Shown in pieces: positions 20,353 through 31,001 of a stretch of 64,000 nt of DNA (position 1 is its first letter; each line of letters opens with the position of its first letter). This DNA comes from Agapetus fuscipes (lineage: Eukaryota; Arthropoda; Insecta; Trichoptera; Glossosomatidae). Where the stretch lies: the NCBI GenBank assembly GCA_951799405.1, contig OX637353.1, forward strand, positions 11,532,001 through 11,596,000, given 5' to 3'. The notes under the pieces were generated by a model that saw only the letters and a program-made list of their open reading frames with translations, was not told the DNA's origin and made no database searches. Position numbers and translations under genes: made by a program.

Positions 20353-20592
20353 TCCTCTGATCCACATTAAAATTTTGAAATAAATATGTAACTTTACTTA
20401 TGCGTTGATGTGAGACTGACCCCCATGCTGTAAAAACTTGGTTCACTTTCGGTAATACCGCCCCGTTTAGGGCAAATGCGGCAGAGTTGCAAGGCTTTAT
20501 TCGTGTGAGATTTGTTTTTTTTGATGACCCATAAGCGGCGTGTATAACCCTTAAATATCAATATTTTTTTGCTACTTAGATTATCTAAAACA
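20353..20592 (+). mobile_element. Diverged module A (A2) with linker
   Basis: The linker TTAAAATTTTGAAATAAATA and ACTTTACTTATGCGTTGATG leads into GACTGACCCCCATGCTG, GCAGAGTTGCAAGGC and GCGGCGTGTATAACC. The linker plus A2 is the reverse complement of 32010-32190, so this arrangement exists twice. Confidence 0.75.
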
Positions 20593-21676
20593 AATCCAGT
20601 TTTTGCATTAATTTGACGTCCATATTTCAAAGTCAAACATCGTGTCAGTAATGAAATTAGAACATATTTGAATTTGGAACTTTTGTCTCGGCGAGAAAAC
20701 GCCATTCTTGTATGAAAATGCCGTTTTTCTACTCCCATTTGGTAATTTACTAATTACAAAACGGCTAACGCAATCACAATGCCATACATTTCTACACCCG
20801 TTGCATAATGTTACATTATGCAACCGGTAACCGTGTTAAAATGAACATGTGCGCATGCGCACATTGTCAGAATTGGAACCATTTTTTAATTTCAAATGTC
20901 AACCTTGTATGGGGGTATGGAGACCTGTCAATCCAAGATGGCCGCAAGCGATCAGCTGATTAGGCTTGTAATGTTCCCCCCCCCCCTGGCGAAGAAGGGG
21001 TCGGAGGAACGAAGAGGAGACTCGAAAGAGAAGCGCGAAAGAGGGATTTTTCCTCCTCCGGTAGAAGTGGAGCGATCGAATGTGCAGGGAGGGTACCCTG
21101 GAATCACCAGGATTCAAGTGCAACAAACCTTCTCTGAAGGAATAGCACTAGGCTGCTTCGATTCTTTTCCAACCTTCAGTTTCAGTTGCTGGAAGAGCAA
21201 TCTACCCCAATCGAGGTAGTAATTATTTTTGGCCAATTATTATGTGATCGTCTAGCTAAGGGTAGGACTCCTCGTCGTGTGGAAGATAATGAAACAGAAC
21301 GTTGTGTTATTTTTTTTGTTTTACCGTTTCAAAATCTACTTTAGTGGCAAACCCAAGTACTTTTTGGGAGGTGTACCCCTCATACATTTCTACCTTTTTA
21401 TAAGATTATAACGAGTATTGATTTTGCGTTTACGCGATCAAAGATGAGGTAGTATGAACTACAATTATTTTTAAGGCGACGAGATTTAAGCGTTATTAAT
21501 TACGGAACGGTCTTAATGTGTGCGAGTTTAATTAATTGGAATATAAGGTAGTCGAAATTATTTTCAGATAAAAACATAAATGACATAAAAATTGCGAGAT
21601 GAAAGGCAGTTAGGTTTTAGTTTGTTAGTGAAAGTAATTACATGCAAGGCGATCTCTTCTTTGTTGTAATTCTTAC
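20593..21676. other. Repeat-poor DNA, flank of exon candidate
   Basis: 20905-20970 matches the internal part of the foldback at 54959-55102 (GACCTGTCAATCCAAGATGG). 20980-21215 is GC-rich with a run of C and CpGs, and could be a regulatory region or non-coding exon, but nothing specific supports that. The rest is AT-rich. Confidence 0.4.
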
Positions 21677-21755
21677 CTTTGCGCGTCCACCTGTAAGTTA
21701 ATAGGTCCATGGCTTTTACAGCATCTTTCTGTGACCACCGGTCATCTGAAAGGCA
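21677..21755 (-). CDS. Candidate internal coding exon of an unidentified gene
   Basis: On minus, TCCATTTTGCAG precedes and GTAAGAATTACAAC follows, i.e. consensus 3' and 5' splice sites around a 79-bp segment. Only one of its three frames is open. It begins CLSDDRWSQKDAVK and continues AMDLLTYRWTRK, entering in phase 0 and leaving with one base of the next codon. The peptide has ordinary, non-repetitive composition and matches no repeat in the window. I do not recognise the protein. Neighbouring exons were not found, so introns must be long, or this is an isolated pseudo-exon. The surrounding 20.6-25.5 kb is the least repeat-rich part of the window, which fits a gene body on the minus strand. 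Confidence 0.5.
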
Positions 21756-22956
21756 CTGCAAAATGGACCTTTATTAGTTATTTCAAGGAAAGGATTCGAA
21801 TACACGCGGCGTGAATCTAAGATTTCGACACCCTCGTCGATCAAAGTGACTCTAATTAAACAATCAAAAATGGCCTACACGGCCTGTGGATACCGCCTTC
21901 CTTCCCCAACGTACCCTCCCCCCGCTCCGGATGGTAATCTTTTGCTGCAAAAAACCACGGGACAGGAAGGTTAGTCTGGATTGTGTGTGTTCAGCTACAA
22001 GTTACTGCAACAGTGTTGGCTCCAAGCAAACTCCAAGTATATATGATCAGAGATCATGGAACGTTAATCCAGCTGAGTGAGCCCAGATCATTTCAGGAAC
22101 TCTCATTGCGACCGGAGGTCGGGAACATATCCAGTTGTATTTGGCCAGAGGCCGGCTGCCAATTTTCAGGAACTTTGTTGTGATCAGGAACATATTATGA
22201 CCAAGGTCACTCAGCGGTTTTCAAATTCAACTGCATTAAGTACATCTGCGTTATTCTTTGGATATCTCGATATGAGATTGCAGGCATTTCGGCTTCAGCA
22301 CATACTGCAGAGTTGTTTGTTTATAATTTATTTATGAAATTTGTATTTTATTAGCTTGGCCAACCCCTAGTGTGATGGATGTGTAATGGTGTGTTTGGAA
22401 TACATTTTCACCTTCAGATGGATCACTTTCAGGCCTTGCTTAAAGGTAATTCATGCAGCATGCAAATCCTTCATAATCATTCTTTCATTCTCACCACCTC
22501 AAGGAGAGCAGCATTCCGTAATGTGTAAGAGTGATTAGGTAATTCTGCATTGAATGTTATAGTTTTCAGGAATTTTCCTGAAACTAGGGTCTTCCCGTGA
22601 CTGTGAATGATTCAACACCAGACCCACATTAATAAACTACGACAAAAGGTCCCATCACCTTGAAACCTTGCGAGATATATTACTTGCTGGGACAACCGGT
22701 GCAGCCGCTATCCACAGATAGGAATCTCAGGAAGGACCGTTCGGTAAGGAGGCCACGAGGACAGCTGGTCACGGAAGACAATATATCTCGATTTCAAGTA
22801 AACCATACATTTCTTAATTCAATATAACATTGCTGAATTCCGGCAAGAGAGAGAATCTAATTGGATGCAAAGTGTCAATAGTGGTGTGTGTGTGTGTGTT
22901 GCGTTAGTACATAAATGATAGCGACAGTAAATAACTACTTTGTCGAAGATAAGAAG
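21756..22956. other. Repeat-poor DNA, possible intron
   Basis: Mixed composition, with GC-richer parts at 21880-22160 and 22620-22770 and short open frames on plus (60-86 codons) without recognisable domains. A (TG)8-like tract lies at 22883-22899. If the exon at 21677 is real, this is its upstream intron. Confidence 0.35.
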
Positions 22957-23140
22957 AAAACCTCCCTCCGCTTAGTTAAGTCAATGAATCTCTGAAATAA
23001 ACTTATAATTAACAATTATGCATCGATAAGAAAATAAGTAGGAAAATCTTTCCCCCGCACAGGTAAGTCGATGAATCCCTGAAAGTAAATATTTATAACC
23101 AAGTACACAGCGATAAGAAACTCTGAAAGAAAACACCAAC
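22957..23140. repeat. Two tandem units of about 100 bp
   Basis: AAGTCAATGAATCTCTGAAA (22979) and AAGTCGATGAATCCCTGAAA (23065) begin matching units. Each continues through a TATAA-rich part to CGATAAGAAA. Confidence 0.65.
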
Positions 23141-23519
23141 ATAAAAATGAAATAAAGTAATATGTTCAATGAAATTTAGTTTTAGTTTAGTAGATTTTTA
23201 GTTAATCTGTTAGTATAATCAAAGAAAACTCAGCCCAGGAAAACAGCTCAGGAACAACTCTGTATTATACGTAAATAGTTAATTTTAATTTTAAATAATG
23301 AAAGGCCGGATCCCAATAAGAAATATAACCACTGCACTTTTCACTTCACGATAATAATGTCAAATTAAATCAAAAGAATGTCCGCGCTTAATATTTATAA
23401 AAGTTATTATTTAAATTTCAAGTTCAATAGATGCGTATTCAAAGTTTTCTTGATTAATGTTCCTTTATTTATAAAATATTTTTATTATTTAGAAAATCGA
23501 AATGAATATATTATTAAGC
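23141..23519. other. AT-rich, no recognised feature
   Basis: Nothing recognised apart from homopolymer-rich sequence. Confidence 0.4.
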
Positions 23520-23770
23520 TTTGAAACAAAAGACACCCGTTGACCGCAAGCTGAAATCGAACTCCCGAATTTAATTTAATATTAAAGAACCAAAGTATAT
23601 ATTTTTAGATTTTTGAAGAGTAAGAAAAGAAAACACATGCGTATCGATCGCTATCTGAATTCCAACTCCCGAGTTTATTAAAAATTTAGAAAACGAAATT
23701 AATTATTTTTAGTGTTTTGAAAAGAAAAACACATCTGTATCGACCGCCAGTCAAAATCCGACTCATCTCA
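23520..23770. repeat. Three degenerate tandem units of about 100 bp
   Basis: CCGTTGACCGCAAGCTGAAA, GCGTATCGATCGCTATCTGA and CTGTATCGACCGCCAGTCAA start equivalent units, each followed by CAACTCCCGA or a decayed form of it and an AT-rich part. Confidence 0.6.
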
Positions 23771-23869
23771 CCCCTCCCCTCCCCTTGAGATACTTCCTCT
23801 CTTCCCCAAGATCTCAAAGTCAAAGCGATATAATTATTGGTTGAAAAACAGAGAACTCTACAGGCTTCA

Positions 23870-23935
23870 TACAATATTAGTGATATTCGGTAGGTAGGAA
23901 TTACCGTGGTGATGAGACTTTCAGCCCTGTTCAGA
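23870..23935 (-). mobile_element. Foldback end, unoccupied relative of 54959-55403
   Basis: ATTCGGTAGGTAGGAATTAC, CGTGGTGATGAGACTTTCAG, CCCTG. The same boundary at 55100 is broken by a module A insertion, so this copy shows the sequence before insertion. Confidence 0.6.
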
Positions 23936-24121
23936 TGAAAATAAATAAGTATATTTTATGTGTAGAGTCAAATAACAATTGTTAATAGTGCTAAAATTTA
24001 TCGAATTTATTTATCGGATTGCTCCAAATAAAGCTTTCCTTTTTTCAATGGAAAATAAAAGGCTTGAAAGGAAAACAATACAAAAAATTTCACCGCAAAA
24101 AATAAACAAACTCAAAAAGTT

Positions 24122-24347
24122 ACTTGGTTAATAGGTGAGTATGAGGTTGATCACCTATGCTGTACAAATTTGGTTCACCTGCCAATACAACTGCAAGGCA
24201 TATGTTTATTTGAGTTTTGGGTTTGAATGTTTAAGCTTATATGCAGGATGTAAAAGCGCGACCTTATACATATGTGTCGGCTTGTGGGCATGAATTCAAT
24301 ATGAAACCTAAATATAATTTATTTTTACAACTTAGGTTAGATTAGAT
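24122..24347 (+). mobile_element. Module A, diverged
   Basis: TTGGTTAATAGGTGAGTATG, GTTGATCACCTATGCTG, and a GGTTAGATTAGAT tail. The CACCCCTGTTTCAGGG segment is deleted. Confidence 0.65.
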
Positions 24348-24477
24348 AATCGAAGGGAATGATAAATCACACGTTTTGACAAAGGTAAGGTTTTAATTAC
24401 TTCAAATGGACGAGTACATTATAATGACTATTATTCACTATTTTGTTAATTCTCTCATGGTCGTAGAAAAAGTATTG

Positions 24478-24599
24478 TATGCCACTGCACGTAATTAGTC
24501 TTTGTAACACTCGTGCTTTCTATTGTGCCATTCGGCTGCGCCTCATGGCACAAACTAGCACTCGTGTTAAAAAGACTATCATTACTTGGCAGTGGCATA
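24478..24599. mobile_element. Inverted-repeat miniature element
   Basis: TATGCCACTGCACGTAAT... and its inverse ending GGCAGTGGCATA, with inner arms AGTCTTTGTAACACTCGTGC and GCACTCGTGTTAAAAAGACT. It is a near-complete hairpin with a GC-rich loop (GCCATTCGGCTGCGCC). Confidence 0.75.
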
Positions 24600-25530
24600 A
24601 ATAACTATTTTAGCAACCAATAACATAATCTTTTTATGGCTTTTCCTTAGCAACCCGGCTGCGTGACGACACAATATTGTCTAAGTCAATTCATGTGTGA
24701 ACCTAATTTGTAAAGTAGATACATAATTATATTATGAATTTTAATTTGTAGAAAAAGATAATTTGTTTGAAAAAGTATTATTTTCATGTGCACAATTATT
24801 TTGATTTTTATTGTAGTTTTTGTTTATTATACAGGTTTTCCATAGCAAACCCCTTGTTCGTTGAACACTTGAAACACAGTAAAGTGCATCAAATTCATTA
24901 TTATTTTTCAAAAAGTGCATCCAAAAATATTGTTGCTATCGTAAAAAAACCGACACTGAAATGATTCACAGTCATTTAAATTCGATGACAAACGCTCAAA
25001 GTTATAACGAAGGCACTTCATGTTATTAAACTGTATTCAATGCTTCTGTTAAAGCTACTACAGACTAGGACATTTTGTTAGTTGTAAGTGAACCAGTAAA
25101 AAATACTTATTCCGTACTTTAATTTGTTTAACATGAAGTTTCTTACAAATGTGCTCGCGCCTGCTGATAGGCAAAAAAGCCGAAGACGCACGACTGAATT
25201 CGGCTCGTTTCGGTAAACATGCAGGCGAGTGGCAGTCTACGGCAGTTCGTCGTTTAAAGCGGACGTGAATTTTACTAAGATACTTGTATACGGAGGCTGG
25301 TTGGAATAAAAAGTTAAAGAGAAATTGAAACAAATTATTAAATACAAAAATATTGAGGCTGTGTGAGTAATTATGTTAATTGCCTTCTACGGACACCAGA
25401 ACGTTTTTGCCATCTAATGATCAGGTTTGACTATCTTCTCTTTCTTTAGATCTTTTCCCAATTAATGGATAAATCCTTGTTTGGTTCAAACTGCTTTATG
25501 CTGTTCTAAATTTGCAATATGCCCTTTAGT
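24600..25530. other. AT-rich DNA with one dispersed short repeat
   Basis: 24620-24695 (TTTTCCTTAGCAACCCGGCT, GTGACGACACAAT) recurs at 17095-17180 (inverted), 56505-56560 and 56730-56775. A C/G-richer part at 25150-25270 is unassigned. Confidence 0.45.
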
Positions 25531-26583
25531 TAGGGACTGGAAAAAAGTGGTGTTATTTTTTGCAAAATTCGCGTTATTTTTTTGGGAAATTCGCGTTATT
25601 TTTTATCAAAAACAGGGAAATTCGCGTTATTTTTCATGATAAACTGGGAGATTCGGTGTAATTTTTAGGGTTGATTTGATCGAAATAAAAGTTTATGTAA
25701 TTGCAAACTATAGATATTACTAATATTTACAATTTATTATATAAACAACAATATGTACCTTCAAAAACAATGAATAAACAACATCTGAATCAATACGAGT
25801 TACAACTTACAAAAAACCATTGATTAAAAAAAGTATTAATATTTCAATGACACTCCGAATACCCTGCAATATCCTTTTAAAATATTTAATTTTTGTGCAT
25901 TTAGTCTCTAGATGAGGGTTATCAATTTTTTTTGAGGGATGTTGGCTTTTATGAAAGCCTCAAGTTGTGCTCTTGGCTAATTCAGCAGCAGCTTCATTCC
26001 TTGATGTATTTTCCTTCATTGATGTCACGATTCAAGTCTGTTTGGATGTCCAGGACAGTTCTGCTTATCATTTATTTTTTTAATAAAATAGATTTGTGAA
26101 TAGGAATGCAATTCACCAACCTACTCAGCCTGGCCAAAAATAGGTATTAATATCATTAATGAAAAAATCATTACGAGTATTGTTTATTCTAATTAATTAT
26201 TAATTTATAATTACCCAATTACATTTGTTGAACCAGGGTCAAATTTATGGTCAAATGACCCAGGCGGGGATCGAACCCCGCGTCTAGCGTTCTAGCGTGT
26301 TTCAACGTTGAAAGATCAGCCCACTTAGCCCCCTCGACTATAACACCGACCATTTTTCCTGTGCTTTGCACCTTGCAAAGGGTTTTCACAGGAATCTTTT
26401 CTTTCCCACAAAATAGTTGCGTTGCAGAAGCGACACATAACAACTTTTTCGCACAATTTCTACCAAAAGTACGAAAATTCGCGATATGTGTGTAAAACCT
26501 CAAATTTCGCGTTATTCGCGTAAAAACATCAAAATTCGCGAATAAATTCGTTTTATCGCGATCGCGAAATTTTCCAGTCCCTA
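25531..26583. mobile_element. Non-autonomous hAT-like element
   Basis: Termini TAGGGACTGGAAAA (25531-25544) and the exact inverse (26570-26583), flanked by an 8-bp duplication with one mismatch (CCTTTAGT at 25523, CCTATAGT at 26584). Subterminal AAATTCGCG repeats occur at both ends (four or so each), a feature of hAT elements. 1,053 bp with no transposase frame. A SINE-D lies inside it. Confidence 0.75.
26075..26351 (-). mobile_element. SINE-D inside the hAT-like element
   Basis: On minus: GTCGGTGTTATAGTCGAGGG head with A-box-like GGGCTAAGTGGGC, B box GGGGTTCGATCCCC, GACCCTGGTTCAACAAATG, then an AT-rich replacement of the mid-body and TAGGTTGGTGAATTGCATTC. It shows a better-preserved tRNA-like head than the other copies. 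Confidence 0.75.
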
Positions 26584-26849
26584 CCTATAGTCCACAAAGT
26601 GTAGATAGGTCAAAGTCAAAATAAAATAAATTGCACAGAATCTGCACTCGACTTTCTTCCAAAAATTAACCCACTGTATGACGTATGTAAAGCTAGAATC
26701 ATCTACCAGCTTATGCAGTTTCAATAAAAGTATAATATATCGATAATAAATCAATTTTATTCCACCGCGGTGTGTACCTGCATATACTCGTACAAATGGA
26801 AATAGCCTTATAAATTCTTAAGTGAACAAATAATATTTGGATGATTTAT

Positions 26850-26944
26850 TTGGTGAGCGCCGTTTTGGGTGAATCACACCTCAAGAGCCCTCTGCGAGGT
26901 TGGTCATCTCTGGAAAAAGCGCCAATTACACAAGAAAGATCCTT
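26850..26944 (-). mobile_element. SINE-C 3' fragment, second tail type
   Basis: Antisense ATTTGGTGAGCGCCGTTTTG, CACCTCAAGAGCCCTCTGCG. Joined to a module A 5' stub. Confidence 0.65.
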
Positions 26945-26945
26945 G

Positions 26946-26976
26946 ATGTCTAGGTTGGTATGAAGCTAATCTCTGT
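26946..26976 (+). mobile_element. Module A 5' stub
   Basis: TCTAGGTTGGTATGAAGCTA then direct transition to the ACTGT-repeat tail of an antisense LINE-c. Confidence 0.5.
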
Positions 26977-27200
26977 ACTGTACTGTACTGTATCCTGCCG
27001 CCGTTCCACTAGGGGTGGCCGGTACCTCTCACCTATTTGGTCTAACCATTCTTTCCTCGGCCTTCCCCTTCCGCGCTTTCCTCTGACATTTCCTTTGTAC
27101 ACTTTCGTCGTTAGTCGTTCATCATCCATTCTTTCGAGATGTCCAAACCATCTCATCGTACTTTTTTGTACTTTCATTCTCATATTCTCAAATACCAAGA
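26977..27200 (-). mobile_element. LINE-c 3' end, internally deleted
   Basis: Minus frame: ENMRMKVQKSTMRWFGHLER, MDDERLTTKVYKGNVRGKRG, RGRPRKEWLDQI, then a jump to GERYRPPLVERRQD. Compared with 47386-47645 the segment from EIANEW to CVEG is missing. The tail is (TACTG)4 antisense. Confidence 0.75.
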
Positions 27201-27214
27201 AAAAAACCAAAGAG

Positions 27215-27322
27215 AAAAAAAAACTGGCAGGCACTCTGTAGTGCAATCCCTTGCAAGTTCTACAAGTTCCCACTTGTCTGTACAAAGGATCCCTTGTCTG
27301 TAGTGCCTGCCAGTTTTTTTTT
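27215..27322. repeat. Short inverted-repeat element with 21-bp arms
   Basis: AAACTGGCAGGCACT and AGTGCCTGCCAGTTT with flanking A and T runs form perfect arms. The loop (27236-27300) contains GATCCCTTGTCTGTA-type words repeated. Confidence 0.75.
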
Positions 27323-27329
27323 CACTTAT

Positions 27330-27532
27330 TGGTAAGCGTGGAAACTTAGGAAACAATGGATTGATCAGATAAGTGAGATTGCGAATGAATGCGAATGAAC
27401 TTACAAAAGAAGAGCGTGCAAGAAAAGAGTGATGAAACTAGATGATATAAAGAAGTATGCAAGGCAGAGTCCAGTGGAGGCACTTGTGTGGATGTACTGG
27501 CCACCCCTCTAGAGGAATGGTGCCAGGATACA
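27330..27532 (+). mobile_element. LINE-c 3' end
   Basis: GTAAGCGTGGAAACTTAGGA to GATTGATCAGATAAGTGAGA, AAGAGTGATGAAACTAGATG, then GGCCACCCCTCTAGAGGAAT, the LINE-c end. Frameshifted relative to 47386-47645. The tail (GGATACAAGACAAGAC) passes directly into the CAAGA array. Confidence 0.75.
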
Positions 27533-28165
27533 AGACAAGACATGCCAAGACAAAACAAGACAAGGCAAGACAAGACAAGACAAGACAAGACAAGACAAGA
27601 CAAGGCAAGGCAAGACAAGACAAGACAAGACAAGACAAGACAAGACAAGACAAGACAAGACAAGACAAGACAAGACAAGACAAGACAAGACAAGACAAGA
27701 CAAAACAAGACAAGGCAAGGCAAGACAAGACAAGACAAGGCAAGACAAGACAAGACAAGACAAGACAAGACAAGACAAGACAAGCCAATCCAAGCCAAGC
27801 CAAGCCAAGACAAGACAAGGTAAGGCAAAACAAGGCAAGGCAAGACAAGACAAGACAAGACAAGACAAGGTAAGACAAGGTAAGGCAAGGAAAGACAAGA
27901 CAAGACAAGGTAAGACAAGGTAAGGCAAGGCAAGACAAGACAAGACAAGGCAAGACAAGACAAGACAAGCCAAGACAAGACAAGACAAGGTAAGACAAGA
28001 CAAGACAAGGCAAGGCAAGGCAAGGCAAGACAAGGCAAGACAAGGCAATACAAGACAAGGCAAGACAAGACAAGACAAGACAAGACAAGACAAGACAAGC
28101 CAAGACAAGACAAGACAAGGTAAGACAAGGTAAGGCAAGGCAAGGCATAGACGTCAAGACAAGAC
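27533..28165. repeat. (CAAGA)n array, about 630 bp
   Basis: About 125 pentamers, mainly CAAGA with CAAGG, TAAGG and CAAGC variants, arranged in longer sub-blocks. It is open in most frames (LVLSC- and DKTRQ-type peptides), which I treat as an artefact. It starts at the end of a LINE-c copy whose normal tail is ACAAGACA. Confidence 0.95.
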
Positions 28166-28352
28166 CCTTGGTGGGGATCGAGCCCCCCTGAGCACCCCAT
28201 CTATGGAGCAAGAAGTTGTAACGGCCTTTCTCGGTTCAGATCCTATTCAAGGTCGACCACAGTCCTCTCGCAAAATGTTGGGACCTCCTGGTGTGGCAGA
28301 ATCAAATTCTTTCACGACCTCTCTCGTGTTTTGGGATAACATTAGGATAAGT

Positions 28353-28404
28353 AAAATTGAGATAAGACTGAAAGTCTTAATACTGAAAGTCTTATCTCAA
28401 TTTT
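28353..28404. repeat. 17-bp perfect inverted repeat
   Basis: AAAATTGAGATAAGACT and its exact inverse, with an 18-nt spacer. A third relaxed copy (CTCATCTCAATTTTC) follows at 28431. Confidence 0.75.
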
Positions 28405-28467
28405 CAAGACTTTTCAGTCTTGACTTTTTTTCTCATCTCAATTTTCTCGCATTTCTCAGTCCTCCCA

Positions 28468-28682
28468 AAGTGTAAAAAATAATTCACTTTGACATGTCAC
28501 CCCTGTGTCAAGGAAGGTCGGCAAGAGTTGCAGATTTTCTGTTCATTTGAGATTTGGTTTTAATTTGTAAGTACAAATTCAGCATTCGTAAGCGCGAACT
28601 TACACGTACCTGTTTCTGGGCATGCATTTCATATTAGTTTTGAATGTTTATATTTCATTGCAACTGATATTCTAGATTATTA
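28468..28682 (+). mobile_element. Module A-II, 5' end missing
   Basis: Starts at GTAAAAAATAATTCACTTTG. Carries GGCAAGAGTTGCAGATTTTC, TAAGCGCGAACTTACACG and a degraded tail. Confidence 0.75.
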
Positions 28683-29475
28683 TAAATGGTCATTGAACCC
28701 TTCTGTATGCAAACTAGGACTTTGTATGGTGGGTAAACTTTTTAGTTATATTTTGAAAAAGTAACGACTGATTATTATTGGTATATATAAAAATTTAAGA
28801 ATCGCAGCCTTTTATCTATTTTTAACCCTTTGACTACCAAGAAAATTGCTAATACATTTTGTATGGAAAATTTTCACTTTGTATGGCGGCTATACTTTTG
28901 ATTCACTTATTGGAAAAAATAATGATGGCAATATGCCGAAAATTTTTTCATTTTTTTTTCTTTTATATGGCAACTCCCTAAACCGAGATTATGATGAAGA
29001 AATGATTATTATTATTAGATAGCACTATTATATAAATGGATTCACACAAAATTTAAGAAAAATCGTCGGAGCCGTTTTTGAGAAAATCGCATTTTAAATT
29101 TTCAGCTCTTCGGAAGCCATCTTGAATTTTCAAAAAAGTAAAAAAAAAATGATTACGAATTAAAGTGATAAGCTTGTTCTTTCTATCAAATTTAAAACAA
29201 ATTTAAATATCTTGCATTTCAATAGATTTTTGTAATATTTTCGATTTAAAATTTCAGGTCGTGTAAACGGTGCTTTATATTTATTTTTTCCAAAAAATTT
29301 TTTGATAAAATTTGTAGAAATTTATGTTGTCCATAATATTATCTAACATTATATTTTTGTTGACCACTTAACTTTCGAGAAAATCACAATCGTTTGTTTT
29401 TTTCATATGGCAACCCATAGACACAGATTAGTAAGAGTGTTGCCATAACTAATTTAACTAATTTATTACAAATGT
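28683..29475. repeat. AT-rich dispersed repeat, unit 1
   Basis: 29050-29140 (CGTCGGAGCCGTTTTTGAGA, GAAGCCATCTTGAATTTTC) recurs at 29850-29925. ATGGCAACCCATAG-like words recur at 28970 and 29406. This looks like a duplicated AT-rich element interrupted by the SINE-B at 29476. No coding. Confidence 0.5.
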
Positions 29476-29797
29476 CCGGTCGATAGCTTAGGTGGTAGAG
29501 TGCTTGCATTCCATGCCGAAAGCTCGGGTTCGAATCCCACCGAGGGTGTCAGAAATGATTTCCCGTTTCGGTGTTTATTTCTAACCCCAAAATAAAATAC
29601 CGGCAAGGTTTACTCAGCCTTCACAAGAAATGAGTACCAGCACTCTCGGGAGCTGGGAAACCTCCACTTCAACTGAAGTGGTTGGCGTAAGGCCGACCCC
29701 CTTACCTGTAAAAATAAATAGGTTCGACTCGCCACATGCGACCCCTTCGGGGATAACGCGGCAAGAAGTTACACTATATGTGTAGCTTAGTTGCGTT
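29476..29797 (+). mobile_element. SINE-B, full length
   Basis: All consensus blocks are present: CCGGTCGATAGCTTAGGTGG, GGGTTCGAATCCCACCGAGG, GGCAAGGTTTACTCAGCC, CACTTCAACTGAAGTGG (a perfect 7-bp hairpin), GACCCCTTCGGGGATAACGC, GTAGCTTAGTTGCG, then a T run. It serves as the reference copy for the family. Confidence 0.9.
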
Positions 29798-30297
29798 TTT
29801 TTTTTTTTTTTATTAAGTTAAAAATTAATTAATGGCAATTCTAAAAATTTAAGAAAAATTCTTGGAGCCGTTTTTGAGAAAAATGCAATTTTATGTTTTT
29901 TTGTATGGCAGCCATCTTGAGTTTTCAAGTTGGTGTAATGTTATGTTATTCATACTTAATACATGTCCAAAAAAGTTGATGTAGCCAAAATTTGGTATCT
30001 CTAGGTCTTATACTTTGGAAAGTGACACACATACACACACACACACATACACACACACACACACAAATACACACACACATACAGACGGACGTTTTTGAAA
30101 GATAGTATTTTTTGGCATGCCCTGCACCAGGACAACTCATTTCCGTGAAAACCTCGAATTTTTTTTTTCACACCAAATCAAAACTTTCTTTATAGCCTTC
30201 AGCTATAGCAAGATAGTAAAAAAACCTACCTAAAGAAATTAAGAAACAATTATTAAAAAAAAAAATTATACGCACTTACAGTTCATCTCCATCAAGT
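29798..30297. repeat. AT-rich dispersed repeat, unit 2, with CA microsatellite
   Basis: Continues the element interrupted by SINE-B. (CA)n with ATAC interruptions at 30026-30082, then GACGGACGTTTTTGAAAG and GGCATGCCCTGCACC. No gene. Confidence 0.55.
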
Positions 30298-30597
30298 CCG
30301 GTCGATAGCTCAGTTGGTAGAGTGCTTGCATTCCATGCCGTATCAGAAATGATTTCCCGTTTTGGTGTTTATTTCAAAACCCAAAATAAAATACCGGAAA
30401 TGTTTTACTCAGCCTTCACAAGAAATGAGTACCTACCAGCCCGCTTGGGAGCTGGGAAAACCCCTACTTCAACTGAAGTGGTTGGCGTAAGGCCGGCCCC
30501 GTTTCCTGTACAAATAAATAGGTTCAACTTGCCACACTCGACCCCTTCAGGGATAACGCGGAAAGAAGTAACACTATATGTGTAGCTTAGTTGCGTT
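30298..30597 (+). mobile_element. SINE-B lacking the B box
   Basis: Head CCGGTCGATAGCTCAGTTGG with intact A box, then ATGCCG jumps directly to TATCAGAAATGATTTCCCG, removing the ~30 bp with GGGTTCGAATCC. The rest of the body and the GTAGCTTAGTTGCG end with T run are well kept. Confidence 0.85.
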
Positions 30598-31001
30598 TTT
30601 TTTCTTTTTTCTTCTTATTACTAGATGAAAAAAAAGCCAGGCAAAAATCTACTTACCTAAAAAATACTATCCACTGTCTCGGTGAGAACGCCAACTACCA
30701 GAGGTTTAACTATTCACACTCGGTACGTACCGAATGGCTTCATTTTTGACTGACACTATTCTATTTTAGCTGCGGCATAACGAGGCCAGTAACAACTACG
30801 CTTTGGTCCTCTCCATACTGATTCTACTTTGGCCCTTGCCATAACGCAGCACCTCCCAAACTTTATTATTCGATGAGACAAAGGAAAATGGGATTTTTAT
30901 GGTCAAGGTTTCTGAATGAAAATGTCATCGAAACGAGCATTTTTACATTTCTCCGTGGTGGATTATTAGTTTAATTTTTCTAATAAGTGTTTTTTTTTTC
31001 A
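30598..31001. other. No recognised feature
   Basis: AT-rich flanks around a mixed block (30680-30860). No gene or family recognised. Confidence 0.4.

Noticed and set aside
20896..21219. 107-codon plus-strand frame near the exon candidate
   Set aside because: Its start lies in a foldback-derived repeat and the peptide is low-complexity (charged runs). Not supported as a CDS.
27346..28211. Open frames of 209-284 codons across the CAAGA array
   Set aside because: The peptides are leucine/cysteine or lysine/threonine periodic runs produced by a pentamer repeat in all frames. Not a protein gene.
29476..29550. Genuine tRNA genes suggested by A and B boxes
   Set aside because: Many similar heads occur, each joined to the same ~250-bp SINE body, and none folds into a complete tRNA with a proper acceptor end by eye. 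Treated as SINEs.
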